Notes: generated by a model from the letters alone, not told the origin. 64,000 nucleotides of DNA from Afipia sp. OHSU_II-C1 (GCF_000497575.1 NZ_APJI01000010.1:310001-374000), one strand, 5' to 3'. Shown: positions 8,531 to 20,000, counted from the stretch's first letter. Numbers and translations: made by a program.

Positions 8531-9511
8531 ATGTCGCTCGATTCCGATGTGATCGTTGATCGCCGCCGCATTCGCCGCAAGCTGACGTTCTGGCGTGTGG
8601 TGGCCGCGCTTGGCGTCATTGCCGCCGTGGTTGCGGTGGCCGTGCTGGCGTCACCGGCGAGCCGCAGCGCGATAACCGGATCGGGCGCGATCGCACGTGT
8701 AAAGATCGATGGTCTGATCCGCAGCGATCAGGCGCGTGTCGAAGCGCTCGAACGGCTGGAGAAGTCATCCGCCGCCGCCGTCATCGTGCACATCAATTCG
8801 CCGGGCGGCACGACAGCTGGTTCCGAGCAGCTCTTCGATGCGCTGACGCGCCTGAAGGCAAAGAAGCCGCTGGTCGTGGTGGTGGAAGGTCTCGCGGCAT
8901 CGGGTGGATACATCGCAGCGCTTGCGTCGGACCAGATCATCGCACAGCAGACGTCGCTGGTCGGCTCGATCGGCGTGCTGTTCCAGATTCCGAATGTGTC
9001 CGATCTGCTCAAGACCGTCGGCGTCAAGGTCGAAGAGGTGAAGTCGTCGCCACTCAAGGCGGCTCCCAATGGTTATGAGCCGACCAGCCCGGAAGCGCGT
9101 GCGGCGCTCGATGCGCTGGTGAAGGATTCCTACGCCTGGTTCCGCGGTCTGGTAAAGGATCGCCGCAACATGGATGACGCAACGTTGCAGACGGTGGCGG
9201 ATGGCCGTGTGTTCACAGGCCGTCAGGCGGTGGGTCTCAAGCTGGTGGACCAGCTCGGCGACGAGAAGACCGCCGTTGCGTGGCTCGTTGCACAAAAGAA
9301 GGTCGGGCCGGACGTGCCGGTGAGGGACTACAGGCTCGCCCCGCGCTTTGGCGACATGACTTTTTTGCGGGCAACCGCGTCGGTCGCTCTCGATGCAGTG
9401 GGCCTTGGAGCGATTTCACGGCGGCTTGAGCAGTCCGGCGTCACGCAGGCGGTCGATCGCTTCGGCCTCGACGGTATGTTGGCGCTTTGGCAGCCGTCAT
9501 CGGCGAACTGA
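8531..9511 (+). CDS. sppA: Signal peptide peptidase SppA, short form
   Basis: Membrane-bound serine protease of the S49 family that degrades cleaved signal peptides. Residues 20-42 form the membrane anchor. The catalytic Ser is Ser124 in LAASGGYIAALASD, and the general-base Lys is Lys176 in SSPLKAAP; INSPGG precedes them. At 326 residues it is the short single-domain form rather than the duplicated E. coli type. The ATG at 8531 has an excellent GAGGAG site 8-10 bases upstream, so the in-frame TTG at 8516 is rejected. The 155-base gap before it shows no gene. Confidence 0.93.
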   Translation: MSLDSDVIVDRRRIRRKLTFWRVVAALGVIAAVVAVAVLASPASRSAITGSGAIARVKIDGLIRSDQARVEALERLEKSSAAAVIVHINSPGGTTAGSEQLFDALTRLKAKKPLVVVVEGLAASGGYIAALASDQIIAQQTSLVGSIGVLFQIPNVSDLLKTVGVKVEEVKSSPLKAAPNGYEPTSPEARAALDALVKDSYAWFRGLVKDRRNMDDATLQTVADGRVFTGRQAVGLKLVDQLGDEKTAVAWLVAQKKVGPDVPVRDYRLAPRFGDMTFLRATASVALDAVGLGAISRRLEQSGVTQAVDRFGLDGMLALWQPSSAN

Positions 9512-9682
9512 TTGTCATGAATCCGCTTTCAGGTGTTTTTCGCCGCATTGCGGTTGCCGGTGCAACAACGAAACTGGACATTTGTCACGCGATTTAGCCA
9601 TCCTCCGATTTGAATTAGCGACTTGACAGTTCAAGGCTTTTTCACGGAAATGTCTCACCGCACGTCACGGGCACAGCATTCA

Positions 9683-9991
9683 ATGATCAAATCAGAACTC
9701 GTTCAGCGCATCGCCGAGCATAACCCGCATCTCTATCAGCGGGATGTCGAGAACATCGTGAACGCAATTCTCGACGAAATCGTTGCAGCGCTCGCACGCG
9801 GTGACCGCGTCGAACTGCGCGGTTTTGGGGCTTTTTCGGTCAAGCATCGCCCCGCGCGCGCGGGGCGCAATCCGCGCACCGGGGAGCATGTTCCTGTCGA
9901 GCAGAAGAGTGTGCCGTTCTTCAAGACCGGCAAGGAAATGCGCGAGCGGCTGAACCGCGAAGGCGGAGCGGATACGACCGCCGCGACCTGA
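9683..9991 (+). CDS. ihfB: Integration host factor beta subunit
   Basis: DNA-bending nucleoid protein, partner of IhfA. From ATG 9683 the product is 102 residues and begins [18 protein letters not shown]. The body contains [20 protein letters not shown], with the Pro that intercalates DNA, and [17 protein letters not shown], all IHF-beta features. A longer reading from a TTG at 9623 would add 20 residues not seen in the family. A perfect TTGACA at 9623-9628 upstream may be a -35 element, though no good -10 follows at the right spacing. The order sppA-ihfB-lapA-trpF is typical of related genomes. Confidence 0.95.
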   Translation: MIKSELVQRIAEHNPHLYQRDVENIVNAILDEIVAALARGDRVELRGFGAFSVKHRPARAGRNPRTGEHVPVEQKSVPFFKTGKEMRERLNREGGADTTAAT

Positions 9992-10108
9992 TCCGGCTCC
10001 CTGTAACTCTTCCAGGGAGTGGCCGCTGATATCTGCGGACCGGCTTTTGAAGCAGACAGCGCCCGAAGCCGTCGTCCTCAAAACGGAAACCTGTCGCGAG
10101 GACGCACC

Positions 10109-10519
10109 ATGCTCCGCAAGATTTTCAACGCTCTCGTGATCCTGCCGCTTGCGATCCTGTTCGTCGTGTTTGCGGTCGCGAACCGTCATATGGTCACGCT
10201 GTCGTTTGATCCGTTCAACTCCAGTGATCCGGCGCTGGGCGTCTCGCTGCCGCTGTTCGTCGTCATTATCGCTGTCGCCATGTTCGGGGTGATTGCCGGG
10301 GGCATCGCGACCTGGTTCGGCCAGCACCGCTGGCGCCGGGCGGCCCGGCAGCATGAAGCGGATGCGCGCCATGCCCGCGCCGAACTGGCCGATTTGCGCG
10401 AACGGCTGCAGGTTGCGTCGCGCACCGGCGAAAACCAGGTTCCGGCGCTCGGCTCCGCCCCGGGCCTGACCCCCTCTTATCTGGCCATCGGGCGAGACAA
10501 GCACGGCGCGGCGTTGTAG
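10109..10519 (+). CDS. LapA-domain (DUF1049) inner-membrane protein
   Basis: 136-residue protein with two membrane segments (about 5-25 and 45-67) separated by a short periplasmic loop. A positively charged helix (FGQHRWRRAARQHEAD) and a probable coiled coil to about residue 110 follow. This matches the LapA/YciS family; E. coli LapA works with LapB in lipopolysaccharide assembly, but the role here is inferred only from the family. The ATG at 10109 is preceded by an AGGA site. It lies between ihfB and trpF in the same direction. Confidence 0.8.
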   Translation: MLRKIFNALVILPLAILFVVFAVANRHMVTLSFDPFNSSDPALGVSLPLFVVIIAVAMFGVIAGGIATWFGQHRWRRAARQHEADARHARAELADLRERLQVASRTGENQVPALGSAPGLTPSYLAIGRDKHGAAL

Positions 10520-10587
10520 AACCCGCCCGGCTGTTCCGAAGCCTGTTGTCCGGCCGCCGATCTGCGGCCCAACCACGCCATGAGACC

Positions 10588-11268
10588 ATGTCATTCGCGG
10601 TAAAGATTTGCGGCCTGTCCACGCGCGAGACCCTTGAGGTCGCGCTGGATGCTGGCGCGGATATGGTGGGCTTCGTGTTCTTCGAAGCATCGCCCCGCCA
10701 CCTCAGCCTGGGCACTGCACGCGAGCTTGGCCGGCTGGTCAGGGGCCGCGCCGTCAAGGCCGCGCTGACCGTGGATGCGGACGACGCGTCGCTCGAGAAC
10801 TGCATCGAGGCCTTGCAGCCTGGATTGCTGCAGCTTCATGGCTCCGAGAGCATCGCGCGGGTGCGGGACATCAAGCAGAAGTTCGGATTGCCGGTGATGA
10901 AGGTGCTGCCGGTGGCGACGGCGGCCGACCTCGCGGAGCTCCCGGGCTATGCGGCGGTGGCCGACCGCATCCTGTTCGATACGCGTGCGCCGAAGGATGC
11001 CACCCGTCCCGGCGGCCTTGGCGTACCGTTCGACTGGCATCTGCTTGAAAACATCAAGCTGGCAATTCCGTTCATGGTCGGCGGCGGGCTCAATGCCGGC
11101 AACGTTGCCGAGGCTGTTCGTGTCACCCGCGCGAATGGCGTCGATGTATCGTCCGGCGTCGAAAGCGCGCCGGGCATCAAGGACCCCGATATGATCCGTG
11201 CCTTCATCCGCGCGGCGCGTGAGGCGGAGCGTGCGATGACATCTTCCAGGATTGCGAGCAGCGTATGA
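10588..11268 (+). CDS. trpF: Phosphoribosylanthranilate isomerase
   Basis: Tryptophan pathway enzyme converting phosphoribosylanthranilate to CdRP. It is a TIM barrel with the catalytic Cys in VKICGLST (about residue 7) and the general-acid Asp in ILFDTRAP. The phosphate site is [12 protein letters not shown], and [15 protein letters not shown] closes the barrel. The length of 226 is slightly above average because of a C-terminal extension. The ATG 10588 (MSFAVKICG) is chosen over 10546. Its last bases overlap the trpB ATG by 4 (ATGA), so translation of trpF-trpB-trpA is coupled. Confidence 0.96.
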   Translation: MSFAVKICGLSTRETLEVALDAGADMVGFVFFEASPRHLSLGTARELGRLVRGRAVKAALTVDADDASLENCIEALQPGLLQLHGSESIARVRDIKQKFGLPVMKVLPVATAADLAELPGYAAVADRILFDTRAPKDATRPGGLGVPFDWHLLENIKLAIPFMVGGGLNAGNVAEAVRVTRANGVDVSSGVESAPGIKDPDMIRAFIRAAREAERAMTSSRIASSV

Positions 11269-12482
11269 GCGTTCAACTTCCCAATTCCTTCCGTTCCGGC
11301 CCCGACGAGCGCGGACACTTCGGCATTTTCGGCGGACGTTACGTTGCCGAAACGCTGATGCCGCTGATCCTCGATCTGGAAAAGGCCTATGCGGAGGCCA
11401 AGGCCGACCCGTCGTTTCAGAAGGAAATGGACGGCTACCTGAAGGACTATGTCGGACGGCCGTCGCCGCTGTATTTCGCGCAGCGCCTGACCGAGCATCT
11501 CGGCGGCGCGAAGATCTACTTCAAGCGCGAAGAGCTGAATCACACCGGTTCGCACAAGGTCAACAACGTGCTGGGCCAGATCATGGTCGCGCGGCGCATG
11601 GGCAAGAAGCGCATCATCGCGGAAACCGGCGCGGGCCAGCACGGCGTCGCCACCGCGACGCTCTGCGCGCGCTTCGGACTTGAATGCATCGTCTATATGG
11701 GCGCGGTCGACGTCGAGCGGCAGCAGCCGAACGTGATCCGCATGGAAATGCTGGGCGCCAAGGTGGTGCCGGTGCAGTCCGGTTCGCGCACGCTGAAAGA
11801 CGCGATGAACGATGCCTTGAGAGATTGGGTGACCAATGTCGCGGACACGTTCTATTGCATCGGCACGGTAGCGGGTCCGCATCCGTATCCGATGATGGTG
11901 CGTGACTTCCAGTCGATCATCGGCACCGAGACGCGGGCGCAGATGATGGAGGCCGAAGGCCGCCTGCCGGATTCGCTGGTCGCCTGCATCGGCGGCGGCT
12001 CCAATGCGATGGGGCTGTTTCATCCGTTCCTCGACGATCCCGGCATCGAGATCTTCGGCGTCGAGGCCGCGGGTCATGGCCTGACACAGCTTCATGCAGC
12101 ATCGATCGCGGGTGGGCGTCCCGGTGTGCTGCACGGCAATCGCACCTACTTGCTGATGGACGACGATGGCCAGATTCAGGACGCGCATTCGATTTCAGCA
12201 GGTCTCGATTACCCCGGCATCGGCCCGGAGCATTCCTGGCTTCATGAGACCGGCCGCGTAACGTACCTGTCGGCGACCGACGATGAAGCGCTGGCGGCGT
12301 TTCAGTTGCTCTCCCGCCTTGAAGGCATCATCCCGGCGCTGGAGCCCGCGCATGCCATCGCGAAAGTCATGGACCTCGCGCCGAAGCGGCCGAAGGACCA
12401 TCTGATGGTGGTCAATATGTCGGGCCGCGGGGACAAGGACGTGCCGCAGGTGGGCGATATTCTGAAGGGCAAGAAGAAGTGA
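11265..12482 (+). CDS. trpB: Tryptophan synthase beta chain
   Basis: PLP enzyme condensing indole and serine to tryptophan. The PLP lysine is Lys98 in [18 protein letters not shown] provides the catalytic Glu, and GGGSNAMG binds the PLP phosphate. The N-terminal [17 protein letters not shown] is the TrpB1 signature. At 405 residues it is full length. It overlaps trpF by 4 bases and trpA by 4 bases (GTGA), the expected coupling for a channelled alpha-beta complex. Confidence 0.98.
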   Translation: MSVQLPNSFRSGPDERGHFGIFGGRYVAETLMPLILDLEKAYAEAKADPSFQKEMDGYLKDYVGRPSPLYFAQRLTEHLGGAKIYFKREELNHTGSHKVNNVLGQIMVARRMGKKRIIAETGAGQHGVATATLCARFGLECIVYMGAVDVERQQPNVIRMEMLGAKVVPVQSGSRTLKDAMNDALRDWVTNVADTFYCIGTVAGPHPYPMMVRDFQSIIGTETRAQMMEAEGRLPDSLVACIGGGSNAMGLFHPFLDDPGIEIFGVEAAGHGLTQLHAASIAGGRPGVLHGNRTYLLMDDDGQIQDAHSISAGLDYPGIGPEHSWLHETGRVTYLSATDDEALAAFQLLSRLEGIIPALEPAHAIAKVMDLAPKRPKDHLMVVNMSGRGDKDVPQVGDILKGKKK

Positions 12483-13315
12483 CCACGCGCATCGACACAC
12501 GTTTCGCCGAACTGAAGAAGGAAGGCCGCGCGGCCTTCGTCACCTTTGTGATGTGCGGCGACCCGGATCTGGCGACCTCGCTCGAGATCATCAAGGCACT
12601 GCCGAAGGCGGGCGCCGACATTATCGAGATCGGCATGCCATTCACCGATCCGATGGCCGATGGTCCCGCGATTCAGGCGGCGGGTCTGCGTGCGTTGAAG
12701 GCTGGCACCACGCTGAAGAAAACGCTCGGCGTTGTGCGCGATTTCCGTGCGGGCGACAACACCACACCGATCGTGTTGATGGGTTACTACAACCCGATCT
12801 ACATCTACGGCGTCGACAAGTTTCTTGCGGATGCAAAGTCCGCCGGTGTCGATGGCTTGATCATCGTCGACCTTCCGCCCGAGGAAGATACCGAACTCTG
12901 CATCCCTGCGATGCAGGCCGGGCTGAATTTTATTCGCCTTGCCACGCCGACCACCGACGACAAGCGGCTTCCGGCCGTGCTCGCGAACACTTCGGGCTTC
13001 GTTTATTACGTCTCGATCACCGGCATCACTGGCTCGGCGAGCGCGGACACCGCACAGGTGTCGGCCGCTGTGGCCCGCATCAAGCGTCATACCCAGTTGC
13101 CGGTCTGTGTCGGCTTCGGCATCCGCACGCCGGACGCCGCGCGCGGCATCGCGCAGGCGGCGAACGGCGCCGTGGTAGGTTCGGCATTGATCGATGCCCT
13201 GCGTGCGACGCTTGATCCGGATGGCCGCGCCACGGCGAAGACGGTTCCTGCGGTCGCCGATCTTGCGGCGGCACTGGCGCAGGGCGTACGGGGCGCAAAG
13301 CAGGCGGCGGAATAG
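12479..13315 (+). CDS. trpA: Tryptophan synthase alpha chain
   Basis: Cleaves indole-3-glycerol phosphate to indole, which is passed to TrpB. The catalytic residues are Glu50 ([11 protein letters not shown]) and Asp61 (MADGPAIQ), equivalent to E49 and D60 of the enteric enzyme. Later motifs are [13 protein letters not shown] and [11 protein letters not shown]. The start is a GTG at 12479 overlapping the trpB stop. The length is 278. A strong 13-bp hairpin follows before accD. Confidence 0.97.
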   Translation: MTTRIDTRFAELKKEGRAAFVTFVMCGDPDLATSLEIIKALPKAGADIIEIGMPFTDPMADGPAIQAAGLRALKAGTTLKKTLGVVRDFRAGDNTTPIVLMGYYNPIYIYGVDKFLADAKSAGVDGLIIVDLPPEEDTELCIPAMQAGLNFIRLATPTTDDKRLPAVLANTSGFVYYVSITGITGSASADTAQVSAAVARIKRHTQLPVCVGFGIRTPDAARGIAQAANGAVVGSALIDALRATLDPDGRATAKTVPAVADLAAALAQGVRGAKQAAE

Positions 13316-13338
13316 CGCGGCTTTCAACAGCGATATTT

Positions 13339-13367
13339 GGGCGAAGCCGGGTTGCCCGGCTTCGCCC
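13339..13367 (+). other. 13-bp perfect hairpin between trpA and accD
   Basis: GGGCGAAGCCGGG (13339-13351) and CCCGGCTTCGCCC (13355-13367) form a perfect stem with a 3-base loop. No T-run follows, so I read it as an mRNA stability or partial termination structure separating trpFBA from accD-folC rather than a strong terminator. Confidence 0.7.
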
Positions 13368-13406
13368 GGACGTCCATATATCCATTTCACCGAGGCGGAG
13401 CCCGTC

Positions 13407-14324
13407 ATGAACTGGTTGACCAACGTTGTCCGGCCGAAGATTCGCAGCATCCTTAAGCGCGAAACGCCGGAGAATCTCTGGATCAAGTGCCCGGATTCCG
13501 GGCAGCTCGTGTTCTACAAGGATGTCGAACAGAATCAGTTCGTGATTCCGGGTTCGAATTATCACTTGCGTATGGGCGCGACGGCGCGGCTGAAGTCGAT
13601 CTTCGACAACGAAACCTGGTACGATGTCGCGCTTCCGGAAGTGACTGCCGATCCGCTGAAGTTTCGCGACGAGCGGAAATATGTCGACCGCATCAAGGAT
13701 GCACGCGCCAAGACCGGCATGAACGACGCGGTGAAGGTCGGCTACGGCAAGCTGGAAGGCAATGCCGTCGTGGTTGCCGTGCAGGATTTCGATTTCATGG
13801 GCGGGTCGCTCGGCATGGCGGCGGGCGAAGCCGTCGTAAAGGGCCTCGAACTCGCGGTCGAGAAGAAGTCGCCCTTCATCATCTTTGCTGCTTCCGGCGG
13901 CGCACGCATGCAGGAAGGAATTCTCTCGCTGATGCAGATGCCGCGCACCACGGTCGCGATCCAGATGCTGCGTGAGATCGGTCAGCCCTACATCGTGGTG
14001 CTGACCAATCCGACCACCGGCGGCGTCACCGCCTCGTATGCAATGTTGGGCGACGTGCAGATCGCCGAGCCGGGCGCACTGATCGGCTTTGCCGGCGCGC
14101 GCGTGATCGAGCAGACCATCCGTGAAAAGCTCCCCGAGGGCTTCCAGCGGGCCGAATATCTGAAAGAGCACGGCATGGTGGACATGGTGGTCCATCGCCA
14201 TGATCTGCGCGCGACTCTGGGGCGGCTCTGCCGGCTGCTGACCAAGGCGCCTGCCGCCGAAGGCTTTGAATCGCGGACCGCGCCGCTCCCCGTCGATCTG
14301 CCTGCGGCTGCGTCGCCCGCGTGA
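13407..14324 (+). CDS. accD: Acetyl-CoA carboxylase carboxyltransferase beta subunit
   Basis: Beta subunit of the carboxyltransferase that makes malonyl-CoA, the first step of fatty acid synthesis. It is 305 residues from ATG 13407 ([10 protein letters not shown]). The crotonase-fold CoA-binding core includes [29 protein letters not shown] and [17 protein letters not shown]. The N-terminal zinc ribbon found in the E. coli protein is degenerate: Cys28 is retained, but the other three cysteine positions read Ser31, Ile47 and Ser50. The accD TGA overlaps the folC GTG by 4 bases. The trpFBA-accD-folC order is common in alphaproteobacteria. Confidence 0.96.
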   Translation: MNWLTNVVRPKIRSILKRETPENLWIKCPDSGQLVFYKDVEQNQFVIPGSNYHLRMGATARLKSIFDNETWYDVALPEVTADPLKFRDERKYVDRIKDARAKTGMNDAVKVGYGKLEGNAVVVAVQDFDFMGGSLGMAAGEAVVKGLELAVEKKSPFIIFAASGGARMQEGILSLMQMPRTTVAIQMLREIGQPYIVVLTNPTTGGVTASYAMLGDVQIAEPGALIGFAGARVIEQTIREKLPEGFQRAEYLKEHGMVDMVVHRHDLRATLGRLCRLLTKAPAAEGFESRTAPLPVDLPAAASPA

Positions 14325-15667
14325 CGTCGCCTGCGGCCAGGGAACCATCGCGCTCCTACGACGACATTCTCGCGCGTCTGGCGTCGCTGCATCCCAAGCG
14401 CATCGATCTGACGCTGGACCGGATGTGGCGCATTCTTGAGCGCCTTGATCATCCCGAACGCCGCATTCCGCCTGTCATTCATGTCGCCGGCACCAACGGA
14501 AAGGGTTCGACGGTCGCGTTCCTGCGCGCCATTCTCGAAGCTGCGGGCCTGCGGGTTCACGCCTACACTTCGCCGCACCTTGTGCGGTTCAACGAACGCT
14601 TCCGCCTCGGCAGGGTCGGCGGCGGCGCCCTTGTAACGGACGATCAGTTGCGCGCCGCGCTCGATCACTGCGAGCGTGTCAACGGCGGCGAGCCGATCAC
14701 GATTTTCGAGATCGAGACCGCAGCGGCGTTTCATCTGTTCGCTGAGCATCCGGCTGATGTTGTGCTGCTCGAGGTCGGCCTCGGCGGGCGGCTCGATGCG
14801 ACCAACGTGATCAATGCACCGCTCGCCAGTGTCATCACGCCGATCGGCATGGATCATGTCGAGTTTCTCGGTGACACACTGATCAAGATCGCCACCGAAA
14901 AGGCGGGCATCATCAAGAAGAACGTTCCGGTGATCTGCGCGGAACAGATTGCCGAAGCAACCGCCGTGATCGAGCAGACGGCAAAGCGCGCCCGTGCGCC
15001 GCTGCACGCTGCGACCCAGGACTGGCACGTCAATGTGGAGCGCGGGCGGCTGGTGTATTCGGACGAGCGCGGTCTGCTCGATCTGTCCGCTCCGCGCCTG
15101 TTCGGGCGGCATCAATTCGACAATGCCGGGCTCGCGATTGCGGCGCTGCGCGCCATCGAGTCCCTCAAGATTGAACCGTCGGCATTTGAGCAGGGTATCG
15201 CGCGCGCCGAATGGCCGGCGCGGATGCAGCGTCTGACATCGGGCAAGCTGGTCGACGCCGGACCGAAGGACGCCGAGGTGTGGCTCGACGGCGGTCACAA
15301 TCCCGACGGTGGGCGCGTGGCGGCTGCCGCACTCGGCGATCTTGAAGAGCGGGTGTCGCGTCCGCTCGTGGTGATCGCAGGCATGATGGGCAACAAGGAC
15401 GCCGGCGGTTTTCTTGCCAATTTTGCCGGGCAGACCCGCCACATCATCGCGGTGAAGATTCCCGATCAGGATAATGCCATGCCGCCGGATGTGCTGGCCG
15501 ACAGCGCACGGCAACTCGGCATGCGGGTCGAAACCGCTGCGAGCGTCGAGACGGCGCTGCGTGCCATTGCTAAGCTTGCCTATGATGTCCCGCCGCGCAT
15601 CCTCATTACCGGCTCGCTCTATCTGACCGGGCATGTGCTGGCGGAAAACGGAACGCTGCCGCAGTAG
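14321..15667 (+). CDS. folC: Bifunctional folylpolyglutamate/dihydrofolate synthase
   Basis: Mur-ligase-type enzyme that adds glutamate to dihydropteroate and to folates. The ATP loop is GTNGKGST (about 57-64), followed by [13 protein letters not shown]. The central domain carries [13 protein letters not shown] and [12 protein letters not shown], and the C-terminal domain [10 protein letters not shown]. The length of 448 is normal. The start is a GTG inside the accD stop, giving coupled translation. The metallophosphoesterase gene follows 11 bases later. Confidence 0.95.
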   Translation: MTSPAAREPSRSYDDILARLASLHPKRIDLTLDRMWRILERLDHPERRIPPVIHVAGTNGKGSTVAFLRAILEAAGLRVHAYTSPHLVRFNERFRLGRVGGGALVTDDQLRAALDHCERVNGGEPITIFEIETAAAFHLFAEHPADVVLLEVGLGGRLDATNVINAPLASVITPIGMDHVEFLGDTLIKIATEKAGIIKKNVPVICAEQIAEATAVIEQTAKRARAPLHAATQDWHVNVERGRLVYSDERGLLDLSAPRLFGRHQFDNAGLAIAALRAIESLKIEPSAFEQGIARAEWPARMQRLTSGKLVDAGPKDAEVWLDGGHNPDGGRVAAAALGDLEERVSRPLVVIAGMMGNKDAGGFLANFAGQTRHIIAVKIPDQDNAMPPDVLADSARQLGMRVETAASVETALRAIAKLAYDVPPRILITGSLYLTGHVLAENGTLPQ

Positions 15668-15678
15668 ACGGAATTCTC

Positions 15679-16422
15679 ATGATGCGCTTTGCCGCCATCG
15701 CGGATGTTCATGGCAACTATCTCGCGCTGGAAGCGGTGATCGCCGATATTCGCGCGCAGCGGATCGACAGGATTGTCAATCTCGGCGACATGGCGAGCGG
15801 CCCGCTCGACGGGCGGCGGACGATGGACATGCTGATGGCGCTCGATGCCGTCCATGTTCTCGGCAACCACGATCGTTACCTGATGGATCGCGCGCCGGAA
15901 GAGATGGGATCGTGGGATCGGCCTGTTCACGCGCAACTGGATGCGGGTCATCTCGCCTGGCTGCGGAATATTCCGTCAACGCAGGTGGTTGAGGATGCGG
16001 TTTACCTCTGCCATGCGACGCCGTCGAACGATGAAACCTACTGGCTCGAAACTGTCCGGCCCGACGGGACGGTCTGCATGTCGGCCATCGCGGATATTGA
16101 GCGCGCTGCCGCAGGCATCCCGCAGTCGCTGATCCTGTGCGGGCATACGCATGTCGCGCGGGCAGTGCGCCTTGGCGATGGACGTATGATCGTCAATCCC
16201 GGTAGCGTGGGATCGCCCGGTTATCGCGACATCGTGCCGTTTCGCCATATGATGGAGGCAGGGTCACCCGATGCGCGCTATGCGATCCTCGAACAGCGCG
16301 GAGGCCAGTGGCATGTGACATTCCGTCATGTGCCGTATGACCACGAGGCGATGGCGGCATTGGCGCGGCAGAACGGTCATCCCGACCTGGCGAACGCGCT
16401 GGCGACCGGCTGGATCAGGTAG
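15679..16422 (+). CDS. Calcineurin-like metallophosphoesterase (YfcE/MJ0936-type)
   Basis: 247-residue two-metal phosphoesterase. The five motifs are in order: DVHGN (9-13), NLGDMASG, LGNHDRYL, LCHATPSND and CGHTHVARAVRL, with VNPGSVGSPGY after them. This is the compact cytosolic group acting on phosphodiesters or nucleotides; the true substrate is unknown. It follows folC closely and probably ends the trp-acc-fol transcript. It converges on trxA, with a hairpin terminator in the 64-base gap. Confidence 0.85.
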   Translation: MMRFAAIADVHGNYLALEAVIADIRAQRIDRIVNLGDMASGPLDGRRTMDMLMALDAVHVLGNHDRYLMDRAPEEMGSWDRPVHAQLDAGHLAWLRNIPSTQVVEDAVYLCHATPSNDETYWLETVRPDGTVCMSAIADIERAAAGIPQSLILCGHTHVARAVRLGDGRMIVNPGSVGSPGYRDIVPFRHMMEAGSPDARYAILEQRGGQWHVTFRHVPYDHEAMAALARQNGHPDLANALATGWIR

Positions 16423-16439
16423 GGCTTTCACCCAACAAA

Positions 16440-16463
16440 AGCGGCCAGCTTTCGCTGGCCGCT
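16440..16463 (-). terminator. Terminator of trxA, possibly bidirectional
   Basis: AGCGGCCAGC and GCTGGCCGCT (16440-16449 and 16454-16463) form a 10-bp stem with a 4-base loop. On the minus strand it is followed by TTTTG, so it should terminate trxA and the upstream operon. Confidence 0.8.
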
Positions 16464-16486
16464 TCGGCATCCACTGAAATGTGCAA

Positions 16487-16807
16487 TCAGACCGCAGCGG
16501 TGATCCACTGCTGCAGCTTGGCCTTCGGCGCGGCACCGACCTGACGCGAAGCCATCTCACCGCCCTTAAAGATCATCAGGGTCGGGATCGACATCACGCC
16601 GTACTTCGAAGCGGTCTTCGGGCTCTCGTCGACATTGAGCTTCACGATCTTGACCTTGTCGCCCATGGCACCGGCGATCTCGTCGAGTGCGGGCGCGATC
16701 ATGCGGCACGGGCCGCACCATTCCGCCCAGAAATCGACCACCACGGGGCCGTCCGCCTTGAGAACTTCCGCATCGAAATCGGTGTCCGAAACCTTACCCA
16801 CACTCAT
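16487..16807 (-). CDS. trxA: Thioredoxin
   Basis: Cytosolic disulfide reductase with 106 residues, the standard length. The active site is WCGPC at residues 30-34 in [14 protein letters not shown]. The cis-Pro is in [13 protein letters not shown]. The start [17 protein letters not shown] is unambiguous. It is downstream of addA, with a separate promoter in the 203-base gap and a terminator after the gene, so it can be expressed independently of the repair genes. Confidence 0.98.
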   Translation of the reverse strand: MSVGKVSDTDFDAEVLKADGPVVVDFWAEWCGPCRMIAPALDEIAGAMGDKVKIVKLNVDESPKTASKYGVMSIPTLMIFKGGEMASRQVGAAPKAKLQQWITAAV

Positions 16808-16870
16808 GTGATCTGCCTCGTTGGATGAAAGGCGCGGGATCTGAGAATCGCGCGCTGAAAACGTAGGATC

Positions 16871-16899
16871 AACCTATGAATGCACCCTTGCGCGGTCAA
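16871..16899 (-). promoter_or_regulatory. Probable trxA promoter
   Basis: On the minus strand TTGACC (16899-16894; 5/6 to consensus) is separated by 17 bases from TAGGTT (16876-16871; weak). It lies about 65 bases before the trxA ATG. Confidence 0.45.
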
Positions 16900-17010
16900 G
16901 GCTGGTCACCGGGACGTGTTCCATCGGCTGCGAAGCGGGAGCCTCGGGAATCGGTCCCGATTCAAGGGGTTAGCTCCTGACCACGACGAAGGTTGGACGG
17001 CAGGTGACGC

Positions 17011-20000
17011 TCAGGAAACAAGCGATTGCAGCTCTGCGTCCAGCGCGGAGGCCGGAATCTCCATCAGGGCGGACGTCTCTGTCCACAGCAATGCACAGCG
17101 CACCGGCCGGCCGGGGTAGAGCCGCTGCAAAACGTCGCGATAAAGCGCGAGCTGCCGGACATAGGCCTGGGGTGCCTCGGCGGCGGCCTGCGGCGGAGCG
17201 TGGTTGGTCTTGTAGTCGACGATCAGTACGCCATCCGGCGTCACCACCAGACGGTCGATCTGGCCTGACACCAGTGCGGGCGGCCGTCCCTGTCTGGCGA
17301 CACGGCCCGCGATCGAGACTTCGGCGCGGCTGCCCTCGGCAAACAGCGGCGCGAATGCGGGCGTTGCGATCAGCGCCGTGACCTGCCGCGCCAGCGCGGT
17401 GCGCTCGTCGTCCGTGAACCATTGCTGCGCATTGCGCTGGAGAAAATCGCGCGACGCACCTTCGCGTCGCTCAGTGGTGACGTCCGGCAGCGATTGCAGC
17501 AGCCGGTGGATCAGCGTTCCGCGCTTCCGCGCTCGCTCGCGCGCAAGGCGCGTTTCGTCGGTTACGGTTGCGTGTCCTTCGGTATCGTTCTCCGCGGCAT
17601 CGGATGGACGCAGCAGGATATCCGCAGGCGTTTCCCTCGGTGCATCGGTTCTCAGCCAGCCAGGGAAGTGCTCCAATGCCAACGCACCCTGAATCGGTGC
17701 GGCTGTGTCCGCCGGGAATTGCGCGTCCTCCGGTCGCGAATAGCGCTTCACCGGCCCGAAACCGGTCTCGATCGTTTCGCATTTCAGGCTCAAATCCGGA
17801 TGCGTCAGGCCCTTTTGAATAAGGTCGTACCAGGACAACGGGCGCACCGCATTGCGGCCTCCGGGCAGCACGCCGCCGACAATCAGGCGATCCGCCGCGC
17901 GGGTCATCGCGACATAGAGCAGCCGCCGGTATTCGTCTTCGGTGTCTTTCTTCATGGCCGTGCGCGCGGCGGCCACCACGGGAAGATCGCTCGCCTTCTT
18001 GCCGGCCCAGAGCACGACCGCCGGCGCGTTCGGCGCGGCGTTGCCTTGCGGCAGGCGAATGAGATTCATGCGCTGGGTGTCTGCCGGTGAAGTGGTGGTG
18101 TCGACGAGGAACACCACGGGGGCTTCGAGTCCCTTCGCGCCATGGACGGTCATCACGCGAATCTCGTCGCGGGCAATTTCCATGTCGCGTTTGACTTCAG
18201 TATCTGCGGCACGCAGCCACGCCATAAAGCCCTGCAATGAGGCGGGCGCCTTTCGCTCATAGGTCAGCGCGAGTTCAAGAAACTCGTCGAGTGCGTCGTC
18301 GGCCTCCGGTCCCATCCGTGCGAGGATGCGCGCACGGCCGCGATCGCCGCCGAGCAGCCACGCATAGAACGTGAACGGCGTTTCACGGGCGAAGCGCCGC
18401 TCGCAATCCTCCAGCCGCCTCATTGCCCCCGACAGCCTGTCGCTGGTCTTGGCGTGCTCGGTCAACGCGTCGCGCAACGTGCCCTTGCGATGGGGCGCGA
18501 GGATCTGAAGGTCGTTGTCATCGAGGCCGAACAACGGGCTCTTGAGTGCGGTCGCCAAAGCCAGGTCGTCGCGCGGAAGCAGCAGCGCATCGGCCAGGTT
18601 CATCAGATCGATGACCGCGATATGCTCGGTGAGCTTCAACCTGTCGGCGCCGGCGACGGGAAGGCCGGCATGCTTGAGCGCCTGAATGATAGCGTCGAAG
18701 GCCCTGCCGCGCCGCCGCACCAGCACCAGCATGTCGCCATAGCGCAGCGGCCGGCGTTTGCCATGCGGACCGGTCATGGTGCGGTTCGCGATCAGCGATT
18801 TGATCTCGGCCTGGATGCGCCGCGCCAGCCGCACTTCCGGGCTTGTTTCGGAAATATGATCGAGTGCGGCTCCCCAGCCCTCGACATCTTCCCGATCGTC
18901 GGGCGTTTCAATATCCCACAGGTCGACCAGCGCCGGTGCGGCATCGCTGAGCGCATCATGGATGGGGTGCGCGTTCTCCAGTGCATGAATGCTCTCGTAG
19001 ATCGCCGGATCGCGGAACACGAAGTCGACGGACTGAAGAATCGTCCAGCCGGACCGGAACGAATGTTTGAACGAGACCGGCTCGAAGGCGAGCCCGGCGC
19101 CCCTGAACCGCCTTTCGATGTCACGCCTGCGGCTGTCGAATTCACGCGGCGCTGCGCCCTGAAACGAGAAGATCGACTGCTTCTCGTCGCCGACCGCGAA
19201 GATCGTGCGCTTGATACCGTCGCGTGCGCCCGCGCCCGAGGTGAATTCCGAGGTGAGCCGCTCGATGATGTCCCATTGCCGCGGGCTGGTGTCCTGCGCC
19301 TCGTCGATCAGGACATGATCGATGCCGCGGTCGAGTTTGAAATGAACCCAGCCGGACGAGACGCTGGTGAGCATCTCGTAAGTCTTGTCGATCAGGTCGT
19401 TGTAGTCGAGCAGGCCTCGCTCGCGCTTTTCGCGACGGTAATTCGCGGCCACGGCGCTGGCGATGACAAGAAGCGCATAGGCGCGGTCGCGCTGCATGAC
19501 CGCGCGGCGCTTTTCATCCAGAGCGACGATTCTCGTCTGTTCTGCATCGAGCCGTGCTGCGAAGACAGACTGCAGCTTGGCGAGCGGTTTCGTCATTAAC
19601 GTCTTGCGCGGGCCGATCACGCCTTTGTTCTCGGTCAGGAAAACATCAAGATAGGCTTCGACCTGCGCGCGGTCGGTCACGCCGTCGGCAATCCGGAAGC
19701 GCTCGGCCTGGGAGATATCGGCGGCGCTGCCGCCATCGAATGCCGCTGCTATCGCCGGCCAGTCGCGGCGGGGCAGATTTGGCCCGTCGACGATCTCGCG
19801 CTCGATATCTTCAATCCGCTCATTGGCGCCGACCCCGAGCGCGGCCGTGATCTGCGCCATCGCCGCCTCAGTGGTGCCTGCGCTGTCGGACCATTCCATG
19901 AAGTGGTCACGGCTCAGACAGGCCTCGCGCACCACATCCTTGAACGTGACGTCGGCGGCGGCGGACATCGCGATATTGAGAGCGCGGCCTGTCTCGCTGT

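Noticed and set aside
13988-15634. 548-codon leftward ORF antisense to accD and folC
   Set aside because: Shadow frame; both sense genes are intact and coupled.
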